Shown: positions 14,880 through 22,567 of the stretch, in pieces
Layout: the number at the start of each line of letters is the position of its first letter
Position numbering within the stretch: position 1 is the stretch's first letter
Source of the DNA: UBA6107 sp964459385
GTDB taxonomy: Bacteria > Chloroflexota > Anaerolineae > Anaerolineales > Anaerolineaceae
DNA length: 28,274 bases
Direction: 5' to 3'
Assembly: GCA_964459385.1 (NCBI GenBank)
Contig: CAYWLG010000022.1
Coordinates: 1-28,274, forward strand
The notes under the pieces: model-generated
The model's input: the letters and a program-made list of their open reading frames with translations, nothing else
What the model was told of the DNA's origin: nothing
Databases searched by the model: none
Position numbers and translations under genes: made by a program

Positions 14880-15602
14880 TTAAGCTTGTGTGATCAAGCG
14901 GTGAATATGCTGGCAGTGATCCAGAACATGCCAGGCGGCCCGGCGGATGATCTTGCGCGGTGACCAGAACTCCCCTTCACGCCCGACCACCTGCTCTCTG
15001 CCGATCTGATCGGGCAGCATTTGCAGGTTTAGATCGAGGGTGGTTTTCAAGCGTTCATAAACCGGTACAGGCAGGTCTTCACGGCGGCAGCCGGCCAGAT
15101 ACAGGCGATCCAGATAAAACCATTCGGCATTGGCAATATGGCGCAAAATGCCGCGAATGGACCAAACTTCACCGGGATAGATCCGGTCAAGGGCAGAATC
15201 GTCCAGCCCGGCGGTCAGTTCGATCAGGTCGTTGTGCCCCCAGGCGATCACCTGCAGGCCACGGATGGTCTCTTCTTCGCTGAGGGGCAGCCAGTCATGG
15301 TGGAACCAGGCATTGACCTCGTACTCCCCTTCTGCATCGGGTTCGTAGCTGCGGTTAAGGCGGTGAAAAGATACGGTCTCAACCAGCCGGATGTCAAAAT
15401 CCTGCAAATCTTGCAGCCAGGAATGTTCGCTGTATCCGTCCAGCCAGCTCTTGTAGGCAATCAGAGCTTGCGGCACGCGAATGATGGCTTCGGCACCTTC
15501 ACTGCCATATGCAAAACAACCGGGATGATCGAGCACCCAGGCCACGGAGCGCCCCTCGTTGTTGTCTTCGATACCCACTTTGATAATATGTGAATCGTCC
15601 AT
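14880..15602 (-). CDS. HicB-like domain fused to DinB-like metal-binding domain
   Basis: From the ATG at 15602 the protein has 240 residues. The first about 55 (KVGIEDNNEGRSVAWVLDHP, GCFAYGS, then a helix with VPQALIAYKSWL) match the HicB antitoxin-like fold. The rest (about 105-240) is a DinB/YfiT-like four-helix bundle, with His155 in LRHIANAEWFY and the cluster HVLDHCQHIH at 225-234 as likely metal ligands. DinB-fold proteins include thiol transferases and damage-induced proteins, so the reaction here is unknown. The frame extends to 15647, but a TATAAT box seven bases before 15602 lies inside that extension. The HicB part probably acts as a ligand or structural module, not as an antitoxin, since no HicA is nearby. 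Confidence 0.82.
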   Translation of the reverse strand: MDDSHIIKVGIEDNNEGRSVAWVLDHPGCFAYGSEGAEAIIRVPQALIAYKSWLDGYSEHSWLQDLQDFDIRLVETVSFHRLNRSYEPDAEGEYEVNAWFHHDWLPLSEEETIRGLQVIAWGHNDLIELTAGLDDSALDRIYPGEVWSIRGILRHIANAEWFYLDRLYLAGCRREDLPVPVYERLKTTLDLNLQMLPDQIGREQVVGREGEFWSPRKIIRRAAWHVLDHCQHIHRLITQA

Positions 15603-15609
15603 AGGTTGA

Positions 15610-15615
15610 ATTATA
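15610..15615 (-). promoter_or_regulatory. -10 box of the HicB/DinB gene, start-proximal
   Basis: An exact TATAAT on the minus strand with only seven bases before the ATG at 15602. The predicted transcript starts at or within one base of the start codon, i.e. it is leaderless. No Shine-Dalgarno site is present. Confidence 0.6.
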
Positions 15616-15681
15616 CCGAAGCTGTTGCAGAGTGTACTTCCTTGCATGTCACAAATTTTCTGTCTTGACGGGAACCAGATT

Positions 15682-15687
15682 TATAAT
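15682..15687 (+). promoter_or_regulatory. -10 box of the Yip1/ABC operon
   Basis: An exact TATAAT; a TTGACG lies upstream at 15665-15670 but the spacing (11 bases) is short. It gives a leader of about 40 bases with GAGGTGA before the ATG at 15735. Confidence 0.5.
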
Positions 15688-15734
15688 TAGTGCGTCTACA
15701 TGGAATGAGCTGTTACAAAATATTGAGGTGATCT

Positions 15735-16526
15735 ATGAATTCAGGTACGACGGCGAGCATTCAGACGAATAATGGGGGAGAAAAGAAAAAGCTGCATTTT
15801 GAATGGCTGTGGCCATTGCTTATTCGTCCCAAGAAGACAATTGAAGAAATCGTCAAACAAGATAAATCCGTTTGGCTGACCCCTTTGCTGGTGATCTCCA
15901 TTCTGGCGATTTTGGCCGGTTTGATCGCCAACCCCATTCGCAGAACCGAGATCGTTACGGGTGCAAACCTGCCTGAGAATTTTCAATACTATTCCAGCGA
16001 TCAGCAGGCAGAGTTCATGAACGCGCAGGCCACGCAAAGCTCGGCGCTGTTTACGCTGGTCTTTCCGGTACTGGGTTCATTGCTGGGCATTTGGGTGGGC
16101 TGGTTTTTGCTGAGCAGCATCTTCCATCTCGTGCTCACGCTCACCGGCAGTCGAGCCAGCAACATCCATTCTTACAACTTGATCGGCTGGTCAATGCTGC
16201 CAATCGGGGTGCGTACCCTGGTGCAGATTCTGGCCATGCTCTTCAGCCACTCTCTGGTTCACGCTTCGGGTCTGGCTGGTTTTATTGACGGCAGCGCCGG
16301 CGGTGGGTTGGCTTTTCTCTATGGTTTCTTGGGACAAATTGACGTTTATTTTGTCTGGCAGGTGGTTCTGATCCTGTTGGGCGTGATCCCACTTTCAGGG
16401 CTGGCCAGGGCCAAAGCCTGGACGGCAACGGCCATCTCGATCGCTATCTTGATGGTGCTGCTGTCTCTGCCGCATATTCTATCCACGGCATTAAGTGGGC
16501 TTTCGACCGGTGGCATCTTCTTCTAG
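15735..16526 (+). CDS. Yip1-domain membrane protein
   Basis: This 263-residue protein has a polar N terminus, then WPLLIRPKKTIEEIV, the typical opening of bacterial Yip1 proteins. About five membrane helices follow (about 46-66, 101-128, 150-172, 193-222 and 232-254). Bacterial Yip1 proteins are poorly characterised membrane proteins often found beside ABC exporters. It has a GAGG ribosome site and is the first gene of a four-gene run. The ATP-binding protein starts eight bases after its stop. Co-occurrence suggests that it helps assemble or modulate the exporter, but the sequence does not show how. Confidence 0.8.
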   Translation: MNSGTTASIQTNNGGEKKKLHFEWLWPLLIRPKKTIEEIVKQDKSVWLTPLLVISILAILAGLIANPIRRTEIVTGANLPENFQYYSSDQQAEFMNAQATQSSALFTLVFPVLGSLLGIWVGWFLLSSIFHLVLTLTGSRASNIHSYNLIGWSMLPIGVRTLVQILAMLFSHSLVHASGLAGFIDGSAGGGLAFLYGFLGQIDVYFVWQVVLILLGVIPLSGLARAKAWTATAISIAILMVLLSLPHILSTALSGLSTGGIFF

Positions 16527-16534
16527 TTGAAACC

Positions 16535-17254
16535 ATGAAAACAGAAAAAGTATTGATACGCATGCGCGGCTTGCGCAAAGTATACAAAATGGGCGAGAAC
16601 GAAGTTGTGGCCCTCAACGATATCGATGTGGATATCGCGCAGGGGTCGTTTACCGTCATCATGGGGCCCTCCGGCTCCGGGAAAAGCACGCTCCTTTATC
16701 TGTTGGGCGGGCTGGACTGGCCAAGCGGCGGCAGCCTGATGGTGGACGGCGACGAAGTGGCCAAAATGGACGAAAACAACCTGGCCGAATATCGCCAAAA
16801 AAAGGTGGGCTTCATTTTTCAGTCCTTCAATCTGATCAGTTCCATGCCGGCCGAAGAAAATGTGGCTTTTCCGCTGCGGTTTGCCGGTATTAACAAACAT
16901 GACCGGATCGAACGTTCGACTCAACTGCTCGAAAAAGTGGGTCTGGCCGATCGTGTCGGGCATAGACCCACCGAACTGTCGGGCGGCCAGCAGCAGCGCG
17001 TGGCAGTGGCCCGCGCCCTGGTCAACGATCCGCCGTTGATTTTGGCCGACGAACCCACCGGCAATTTGGATACGGCCAGCGGTTTCGCGATCATGGAACT
17101 GCTCTCAGAGCTGCATCAGGCCGGGAAGACCGTGGTGGTGGTCACGCACGATCAGCGCATGACGCAGTTCGCCACCGACACGATCTATTTGCTGGACGGG
17201 AATGTGGTTTCAGAAAAAGAATTTCTGGACGAGACTCAATTGCAGAGAAAGTAA
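16535..17254 (+). CDS. ABC transporter ATP-binding protein, MacB/LolD type
   Basis: A 239-residue ATPase with Walker A GPSGSGKST (44-52), Q-loop FIFQSFNL at about 93-100, signature LSGGQ (148-152), Walker B LILADEP (168-174), D-loop GNLD and the switch histidine in VVVVTHD. The motif NLISSMPAEENV and the overall length match the MacB/LolD/FtsE class, which powers mechanotransmission or lipoprotein release rather than solute import. It lies between the Yip1 gene and the CARDB gene. The permease partner is the last gene of the cluster, so the substrate-facing protein is inserted between ATPase and permease. A clear ribosome site is lacking, which suggests coupling to the Yip1 gene. Confidence 0.95.
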   Translation: MKTEKVLIRMRGLRKVYKMGENEVVALNDIDVDIAQGSFTVIMGPSGSGKSTLLYLLGGLDWPSGGSLMVDGDEVAKMDENNLAEYRQKKVGFIFQSFNLISSMPAEENVAFPLRFAGINKHDRIERSTQLLEKVGLADRVGHRPTELSGGQQQRVAVARALVNDPPLILADEPTGNLDTASGFAIMELLSELHQAGKTVVVVTHDQRMTQFATDTIYLLDGNVVSEKEFLDETQLQRK

Positions 17255-17272
17255 CTCAGAACAGGGAAGATT

Positions 17273-19063
17273 ATGAACAAACAATCCTTTAATAAAATTC
17301 TTGCGATCATTTTGATCCTGACCATGTTTTTAGGGGTTCAAGCTTCAGTAAAAGCAGAAGATGCCACTGCTACACCTGTTAGTGACCCTTTTACGCTCAC
17401 TTTTGACAGCACTTCACGATCTGGGGTGCCCGGTTCTATTGTTAAGTATTCGCTGACGATCACAAATAATTCCGCGGGTTCCCCGGCAGATTTCAGCATC
17501 GCCATTTCTTCCATTGGTGGTTGGACGCCAGCCCCTAGCGTGGATACCAGTTCGGTTACTCTGAATGATGGGGAAACATCGGCCGCGATCACGATTTTTG
17601 TGCCGGTTCCTTCCTCCGCCTCGGCCGGTCAGGATGATATCCAATCGGTATCGGTTACCTCTGGAGGCATTACAAAGACCTGGAATCTCACCACCAAGGT
17701 AAATTCTGCCAATTCCGGCCGGCCGATTTTGCTGGTAAATGCTTACTATATCAATGCGGGCAAAGCCGCCGCTGGTAGCACGATGGAACTGGCCGTGGAA
17801 TTCTATAACAGTGGTTCTGCGGTAGCCAATAATGTGGTGGTTTCCTTTGACGGGGGCACCAGCTTTTACCTGAACGGCACCGGTGGGGTCACCTCAGTGC
17901 AGAACATTGACCCCGGCCACAAGTTCACCGCCAAGCAGCAGTTTTCAGGGGCGGCTGAACTGGCCTGGCTGGATATTGCCACCATCAAAGTGGATGTCTC
18001 CTACACCGACAGCCTGGGCACTCCTTATACCGGTTCATTCAATTTGACGCTTAATTCCTCCGGCGGTGGTTCTTATTCGTATGCAACCGCTACACCGGCT
18101 GCTTCTTTTAAACCGCAGATCGTGGTGACCAGTTACAAGACCGATGTTGATATTTTGCAGCCAGGTACCACCTTTGATCTGGCTTTGGACGTGCGCAATC
18201 TTGGCACGGCCGATGCCACGGCTGTGACGATGGTGCTGGGCGGCGGGGCTACTTCAGGCGGCAGTGATAACGGCACGCCCCAGGCGGGTGGCGTTTCAGG
18301 CTCTGGCGGGGACCTTTCGGTCTTTGCTCCGCTCAACAGCTCCAATCTGGTCTATTTGGGCGATATCAAAAAAGACGCAGTGGTCAGCCTCAACCAGAAG
18401 CTGATCGTCAATGTGACGGCCCAACCCGGCGTGTACACGCTGAAGATCTCTTTTGTTTATACCGATGCCAAGGGCAATAACGTGGTGGACGATCAGGTCA
18501 TCACCCTGCTGGTCTATTCGCTGCCTCAGGTGGACGTGAACTTCTACCGCGACGCGGGAGATTTCATGGTCGGCAACATGGGCGTATTGCCCCTGCAGGT
18601 CACCAACCTGGGCAAGAAGACCTCGGTTCTGGGCAACATGACCGTAACGGCCGATGGCGCCGATGTGACCAATAATGTCTCGTTGGTGGGGGCGCTTGAC
18701 CCCGGTGGTTATTACACATTGGATACCAACATCATCCCGATGAACGAAGGGCCGATGGATGTGAAAGTGACCATCAATTACACCGACGATTTCAATCAAC
18801 CGCGCACGGTGGAGAAGACGATTTCGATCAACGTCATCGCTGCCCCTGAGATCACCTCCCCAGACATGACGCTTGGGCCAGATGGCAAGCCCATCACGGA
18901 CTTCCCGACAGAAACAGCGCCTGAAACCTTCTGGCAAAAAGTGGGCCGCTTCTTCAAGGGCTTGTTTGGCCTCGATAGCAGCCCGTCCAATAACAACGGC
19001 TCAGGGGCTACCGAACCCCCTATAGATAACTCTGCGCCCATCATCACAGGCGGCAAGGGATAA
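17273..19063 (+). CDS. Secreted CARDB/NEW3-like repeat protein
   Basis: The 596-residue protein starts with a signal peptide (about 1-28, cleavage near VKAED). At least four beta-sandwich repeats follow, about 37-145, 150-265, 280-400 and 405-530, with the wording typical of NEW3/CARDB domains: SIVKYSLTITNNSAG, TMELAVEFYNSGSAVANNVVV, TFDLALDVRNLGTADATAVTM and FMVGNMGVLPLQVTNLGKKT. The tail holds an amphipathic FWQKVGRFFKGLFGL segment and a Gly/Ser/Pro-rich end. Such proteins are extracellular binding or adhesion modules, also seen in S-layer-like proteins of archaea. No C-terminal membrane helix is evident; the amphipathic segment could touch the membrane. Its place between the ATPase and permease suggests a direct role in the exporter. 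Confidence 0.85.
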   Translation: MNKQSFNKILAIILILTMFLGVQASVKAEDATATPVSDPFTLTFDSTSRSGVPGSIVKYSLTITNNSAGSPADFSIAISSIGGWTPAPSVDTSSVTLNDGETSAAITIFVPVPSSASAGQDDIQSVSVTSGGITKTWNLTTKVNSANSGRPILLVNAYYINAGKAAAGSTMELAVEFYNSGSAVANNVVVSFDGGTSFYLNGTGGVTSVQNIDPGHKFTAKQQFSGAAELAWLDIATIKVDVSYTDSLGTPYTGSFNLTLNSSGGGSYSYATATPAASFKPQIVVTSYKTDVDILQPGTTFDLALDVRNLGTADATAVTMVLGGGATSGGSDNGTPQAGGVSGSGGDLSVFAPLNSSNLVYLGDIKKDAVVSLNQKLIVNVTAQPGVYTLKISFVYTDAKGNNVVDDQVITLLVYSLPQVDVNFYRDAGDFMVGNMGVLPLQVTNLGKKTSVLGNMTVTADGADVTNNVSLVGALDPGGYYTLDTNIIPMNEGPMDVKVTINYTDDFNQPRTVEKTISINVIAAPEITSPDMTLGPDGKPITDFPTETAPETFWQKVGRFFKGLFGLDSSPSNNNGSGATEPPIDNSAPIITGGKG

Positions 19064-19081
19064 TTTAGCCGAAGGCGTTTT

Positions 19082-20419
19082 ATGAAATTTATCGATCTTG
19101 TCAGTTTGATCTTTTATAACCTCAGCCGTCGCAAGGGCCGTGTGGTTCTGACGGCAGTGGGGGTGATCATTGGCACCGCGGCTGTGGTGGTGCTGGTTTC
19201 GCTGGCTGTGGGCCTGCAAAAGAACGCCACCAGCCAGTTGTGGGGCATCAATGACCTTTCGAGCATCACGGTTTACCCCGGTTACCAGATGGAAGGGAAG
19301 GGCGGTGGCGTAACGGTGATGAGTGGCGGCGGCGGTGGGGGCGGTGGCAGCAACGACACTACCAAGTATCTGACGCCGCAGGCCATTTCTGCTTTCACGG
19401 CTCTGCCGAATGTTAAACAGGTGATCGCACAGGATTATTTGCAAACCGGTCTGGATGTGGTGTTTGGTAAGCTGCACTCTTATGGCAGTGTACTGGGCGT
19501 GACCGTAAACGACCTGAGCGATATGGGCCTGGAAGCTGAAAGCGGCACCACTGCGCTTGAACGGGGAACGGTCGTTATTGGCAGTTGGATTCCCAGAAAT
19601 TTCTACAATCCACAGGCGCGCCCGGATGACCCCCCTCTCGACCCGCCCGATCTTCAGGGCCAGCAGATCAAGCTGCTGATCACCAAGTGGGATAACGAGG
19701 GGAACACCATTAACAAAACGATCACCGTCAGAGTAGCCGGCGTGCTGAAAGAAACGCGCGGTGAATCGGATGGCTCGATCTATATGCGTATGGAAGATGT
19801 CACCGCGATCAACGAATGGTCACGCGGCACGCGCATCAATCGCAACAAAGAAGGCTATTCGGTGGTGATTGTTAAGGCCAACGATCCGGGCTCCGTGATC
19901 GATATTTCGGACGCCATCAACGAGTTGGGCTATCAGGCCATCACCCCTCAATCGACCGTGCAGAGCATCAATAGTTTCTTCCTGGTCCTGCAGGTCATTT
20001 TTGGCGGCGTGGGCGCCATTGCCTTGCTGGTGGCAGCCATTGGCATCGCCAACACCATGACCATGGCTATTCTGGAGCGCACCCGTGAGATCGGCTTGAT
20101 GAAGGCTATCGGCGCAAAAAACAAGGATATATTGAGCATTTTCCTGGGCGAGGCGGCCGGCATCGGGCTGGTGGGCGGCCTGGGTGGTGTGATCATCGGC
20201 TGGGGCGCCAGCGCCTTGTTGAACGTGGTGGCACTATCCTATTTTGCCAGTCAGGCTTCTTCTGGCGGCGGATCCGTCCCCACGATGGCAACCTCTACTC
20301 CCTTCTGGCTGCCAGTCTTTGCCCTGGCTTTCTCAGTAGTCATCGGCCTGCTTTCTGGCCTTTATCCGGCCCTGCGCGCCGCCACTTTGATCCCGGTGGA
20401 CGCCTTGAAATACGAGTGA
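19082..20419 (+). CDS. MacB-like ABC transporter permease
   Basis: The 445-residue protein has the MacB/FtsX permease plan: one N-terminal membrane helix (about 21-43), a large periplasmic or extracellular MacB_PCD domain (about 45-300), then three helices (about 310-342, 355-382 and 415-437) carrying the FtsX core (IGIANTMTMAILERTREIGLMKAIGAKNKDI and LYPALRAATLIPVDALKYE). It should transmit ATPase motion to an extracellular partner. A run of eight glycines at about 82-89 makes an unusual flexible loop near the start of the extracellular domain. No MacA adaptor is encoded; the CARDB protein just upstream may replace it. A gap of 18 bases follows the CARDB stop, with AAGGCG before the ATG. Confidence 0.93.
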   Translation: MKFIDLVSLIFYNLSRRKGRVVLTAVGVIIGTAAVVVLVSLAVGLQKNATSQLWGINDLSSITVYPGYQMEGKGGGVTVMSGGGGGGGGSNDTTKYLTPQAISAFTALPNVKQVIAQDYLQTGLDVVFGKLHSYGSVLGVTVNDLSDMGLEAESGTTALERGTVVIGSWIPRNFYNPQARPDDPPLDPPDLQGQQIKLLITKWDNEGNTINKTITVRVAGVLKETRGESDGSIYMRMEDVTAINEWSRGTRINRNKEGYSVVIVKANDPGSVIDISDAINELGYQAITPQSTVQSINSFFLVLQVIFGGVGAIALLVAAIGIANTMTMAILERTREIGLMKAIGAKNKDILSIFLGEAAGIGLVGGLGGVIIGWGASALLNVVALSYFASQASSGGGSVPTMATSTPFWLPVFALAFSVVIGLLSGLYPALRAATLIPVDALKYE

Positions 20420-20436
20420 TGTAATAAAAGATCACC

Positions 20437-20473
20437 GCCTGTCATTTTAAGGACATCTGTCAGCAGGCTTTTT
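20437..20473 (+). terminator. Probable terminator of the Yip1/ABC operon
   Basis: GCCTG (20437-20441) pairs with CAGGC (20464-20468), followed by TTTTT. The stem is short and the loop is large, so it is weaker than others in the window. Confidence 0.55.
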
Positions 20474-20490
20474 AGACCGTTGCTCCTGCC

Positions 20491-20512
20491 GCTTGATTTT
20501 CAAGCGTATAAT
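20491..20512 (+). promoter_or_regulatory. hutU -10 box with adjoining inverted repeat
   Basis: TATAAT at 20507-20512 lies directly after a perfect inverted repeat, GCTTGA-TTT-TCAAGC (20491-20505). The repeat sits between the -35 and -10 positions, a usual place for a repressor. There is no good -35 box. Confidence 0.45.
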
Positions 20513-20551
20513 AAATACCAGACAAAATCACACCCTGGAGGCAAAAGCATC

Positions 20552-22204
20552 ATGTCAGGAGCTCGAACTGTACGTGCGCCTCGTGGCGAAACCCTCACCT
20601 GCAAGAATTGGCAAATTGAAGCGGCCTATCGCATGATCCAGAACAATCTGGACCCCGAAGTGGCCGAGCGTCCGCAAGACCTGGTGGTCTACGGCGGACG
20701 TGGTCAGGCGGCACGCAGTTGGGAGGCTTTTGATGCCATTCTTGAGTCATTACGGTCGCTCGAACCCGACGAAACCTTGTTGGTTCAGTCTGGCAAACCC
20801 GTAGCGATCTTTAAAAGCCATGTAGATGCTCCGCGCGTATTGATCGCCAACTCGAACCTGGTGCCTCACTGGGCGACCCAACAGCATTTTGATGATCTGG
20901 CCGCCAAGGGGCTCATCATGTATGGGCAGATGACCGCCGGCTCCTGGATCTATATCGGCACACAGGGAATTTTGCAGGGAACGTATGAGACTCTGGGGTC
21001 TCTGGCACGCCAAAAGGGCTGGCCTTCTCTGCGTGGCAAGCTGGTGCTTACCGCCGGTCTGGGCGGCATGGGTGGGGCGCAGCCGCTGGCCATCACCATG
21101 AACGAAGGGGTGGGGCTGGTGGTGGAGGTTGACCCTGAACGCGCCCAACGCCGCAAAGATCATGGCTATGTGGATATGTTGGTAGATACGCTCGAAGAGG
21201 CCATGACGCTGGTAGAGGAAGCCAAAGACCAGGGCAAGCCGCTCTCGATCGGCCTCATCGGCAACGCGGCAGAGATTTACCCCGAACTGCTGATGCACGG
21301 CGTCATCCCCGATGTGGTCACCGATCAGACCCCCGCCCACGATGTGATGAGCTATGTTCCGGCTGGGTTGGGCGTGAAAGAGGCCGAAGAACTGCGCCTG
21401 GCCGACCCTGAGACCTATAAAAAGCGTTCGCTCGACTCCATGACCAGCCACATCCGCGCCATGCTTGAATTTCAAAAGCGCGGTGCCGAGGTCTTTGATT
21501 ACGGTAACAATTTGCGCCAGCGTGCCTTTGATAACGGCGAGCAAAACGCTTTTGATTTCCCCGGTTTTGTGCCCGCTTACATTCGTCCGCTCTTCTGTGA
21601 GGGCAAGGGGCCCTTCCGCTGGGTGGCACTTTCGGGTGACCCCGAAGATATTTACCGTACCGATGAAGCAGTTGCGGCGCTTTTCCCCGAAGATGCCCAT
21701 TTGCAGCGCTGGTTGAAAATGGCGCGCGAACAGGTGCATTTTCAGGGACTGCCCAGCCGTATTTGCTGGCTGGGGTACGGCGAGCGTGCCCGCGCCGGGC
21801 TGAAGTTTAATGAACTGGTCGCCAAAGGCATCGTTAAAGCGCCGATCGTGATCGGCCGTGACCATTTGGATGCCGGTTCGGTGGCTTCGCCGAACCGGGA
21901 GACCGAAGGCATGCGCGACGGCACGGATGCCGTCAGTGACTGGCCGATCTTGAACGCGCTCATCAATACTGCCGGCGGCGCGACCTGGGTTTCCTTCCAT
22001 CATGGCGGCGGTGTGGGCATTGGTTACAGCCAGCATGCCGGCATGGTCATCGTGGCCGATGGTACGCCCGAGGCGGCGAAACGCATCGAACGGGTACTGA
22101 CCACCGATCCCGGCATGGGGGTGGTGCGTCACGCAGATGCCGGTTACCCAGAAGCGATCGCCGCTGCCAGAAAGTTCGGCATCAAAATTCCTATGCTTAA
22201 GTAA
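20552..22204 (+). CDS. hutU: Urocanate hydratase
   Basis: From the ATG at 20552 the enzyme has 550 residues, the standard length. It converts urocanate to imidazolonepropionate in histidine breakdown with tightly bound NAD. Seen are the opening RAPRGETLTCKNWQIEAAYRM, LVVYGGRGQAARSW, the NAD-binding GLGGMGGAQPLA region, the conserved cysteine in RICWLGYGERA (Cys405), and the GVGIGYSQHAG stretch near the end. The frame begins at 20480, but GGAGG at 20537-20541 and the TATAAT at 20507 favour 20552. No hutH, hutI or hutG is in the window, so the pathway must be completed elsewhere or the enzyme serves another role. Two unknown membrane-anchored proteins follow. Confidence 0.96.
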   Translation: MSGARTVRAPRGETLTCKNWQIEAAYRMIQNNLDPEVAERPQDLVVYGGRGQAARSWEAFDAILESLRSLEPDETLLVQSGKPVAIFKSHVDAPRVLIANSNLVPHWATQQHFDDLAAKGLIMYGQMTAGSWIYIGTQGILQGTYETLGSLARQKGWPSLRGKLVLTAGLGGMGGAQPLAITMNEGVGLVVEVDPERAQRRKDHGYVDMLVDTLEEAMTLVEEAKDQGKPLSIGLIGNAAEIYPELLMHGVIPDVVTDQTPAHDVMSYVPAGLGVKEAEELRLADPETYKKRSLDSMTSHIRAMLEFQKRGAEVFDYGNNLRQRAFDNGEQNAFDFPGFVPAYIRPLFCEGKGPFRWVALSGDPEDIYRTDEAVAALFPEDAHLQRWLKMAREQVHFQGLPSRICWLGYGERARAGLKFNELVAKGIVKAPIVIGRDHLDAGSVASPNRETEGMRDGTDAVSDWPILNALINTAGGATWVSFHHGGGVGIGYSQHAGMVIVADGTPEAAKRIERVLTTDPGMGVVRHADAGYPEAIAAARKFGIKIPMLK

Positions 22205-22213
22205 GAGGATCGA

Positions 22214-22567
22214 GTGAAAAAGCGGCGCATGATCGGTTTTGTTTTGGCTATCATCCTGGGCGCGTTTGCCGGGCTGATGTATGGCTGGCTCATCAACCCG
22301 CCGGCGGCCAAAAACACCGATCTGAGCAGTCTGCGCGGCGATTATCAGGCCGATTATGTCCTAATGGTGGCACACGCCTACCCCGAGACTTCTGACGTGC
22401 CCGCTGCACTTGAAAAACTTAGAGAACTGAATCCAAAGAACCCTGTAGGAGCCGTTCAGAGCGCTTTATTGATGGCTCAGCAACTTGGTTACTCTGATGT
22501 AGATCTGAGGGCGTTGGCGGGCCTTGAGACACGAATAAACGGTACTGCTGGAGTGCAGGGCCAATGA
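22214..22567 (+). CDS. Single-helix protein, paralogue of the next gene
   Basis: The 117-residue protein starts with GTG (AAGAGG six bases upstream). It has a basic start, one membrane helix (about 7-27) and an extracellular helical part of about 85 residues, with SLRGDYQADYVLMVAHAYPE and ALLMAQQLGYSDVDLRALAG. I know no family. The same arrangement (helix, then a tyrosine-containing helix pair) recurs in the next protein, so the two are tandem paralogues. It begins nine bases after hutU and its stop overlaps the next start by four bases (ATGA). The extracellular part resembles a TPR-like helix pair, which would suit protein binding. Confidence 0.72.
   Translation: MKKRRMIGFVLAIILGAFAGLMYGWLINPPAAKNTDLSSLRGDYQADYVLMVAHAYPETSDVPAALEKLRELNPKNPVGAVQSALLMAQQLGYSDVDLRALAGLETRINGTAGVQGQ

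Noticed and set aside
18296..18937. 213-codon minus-strand frame inside the CARDB gene
   Set aside because: Antisense shadow; the plus-strand protein has clear repeats and a signal peptide.
20750..22132. 460-codon open frame on the minus strand inside hutU
   Set aside because: It lies antisense to a clear, full-length urocanate hydratase; its product has no recognisable domain and His/Gly/Arg-rich composition typical of a shadow frame.
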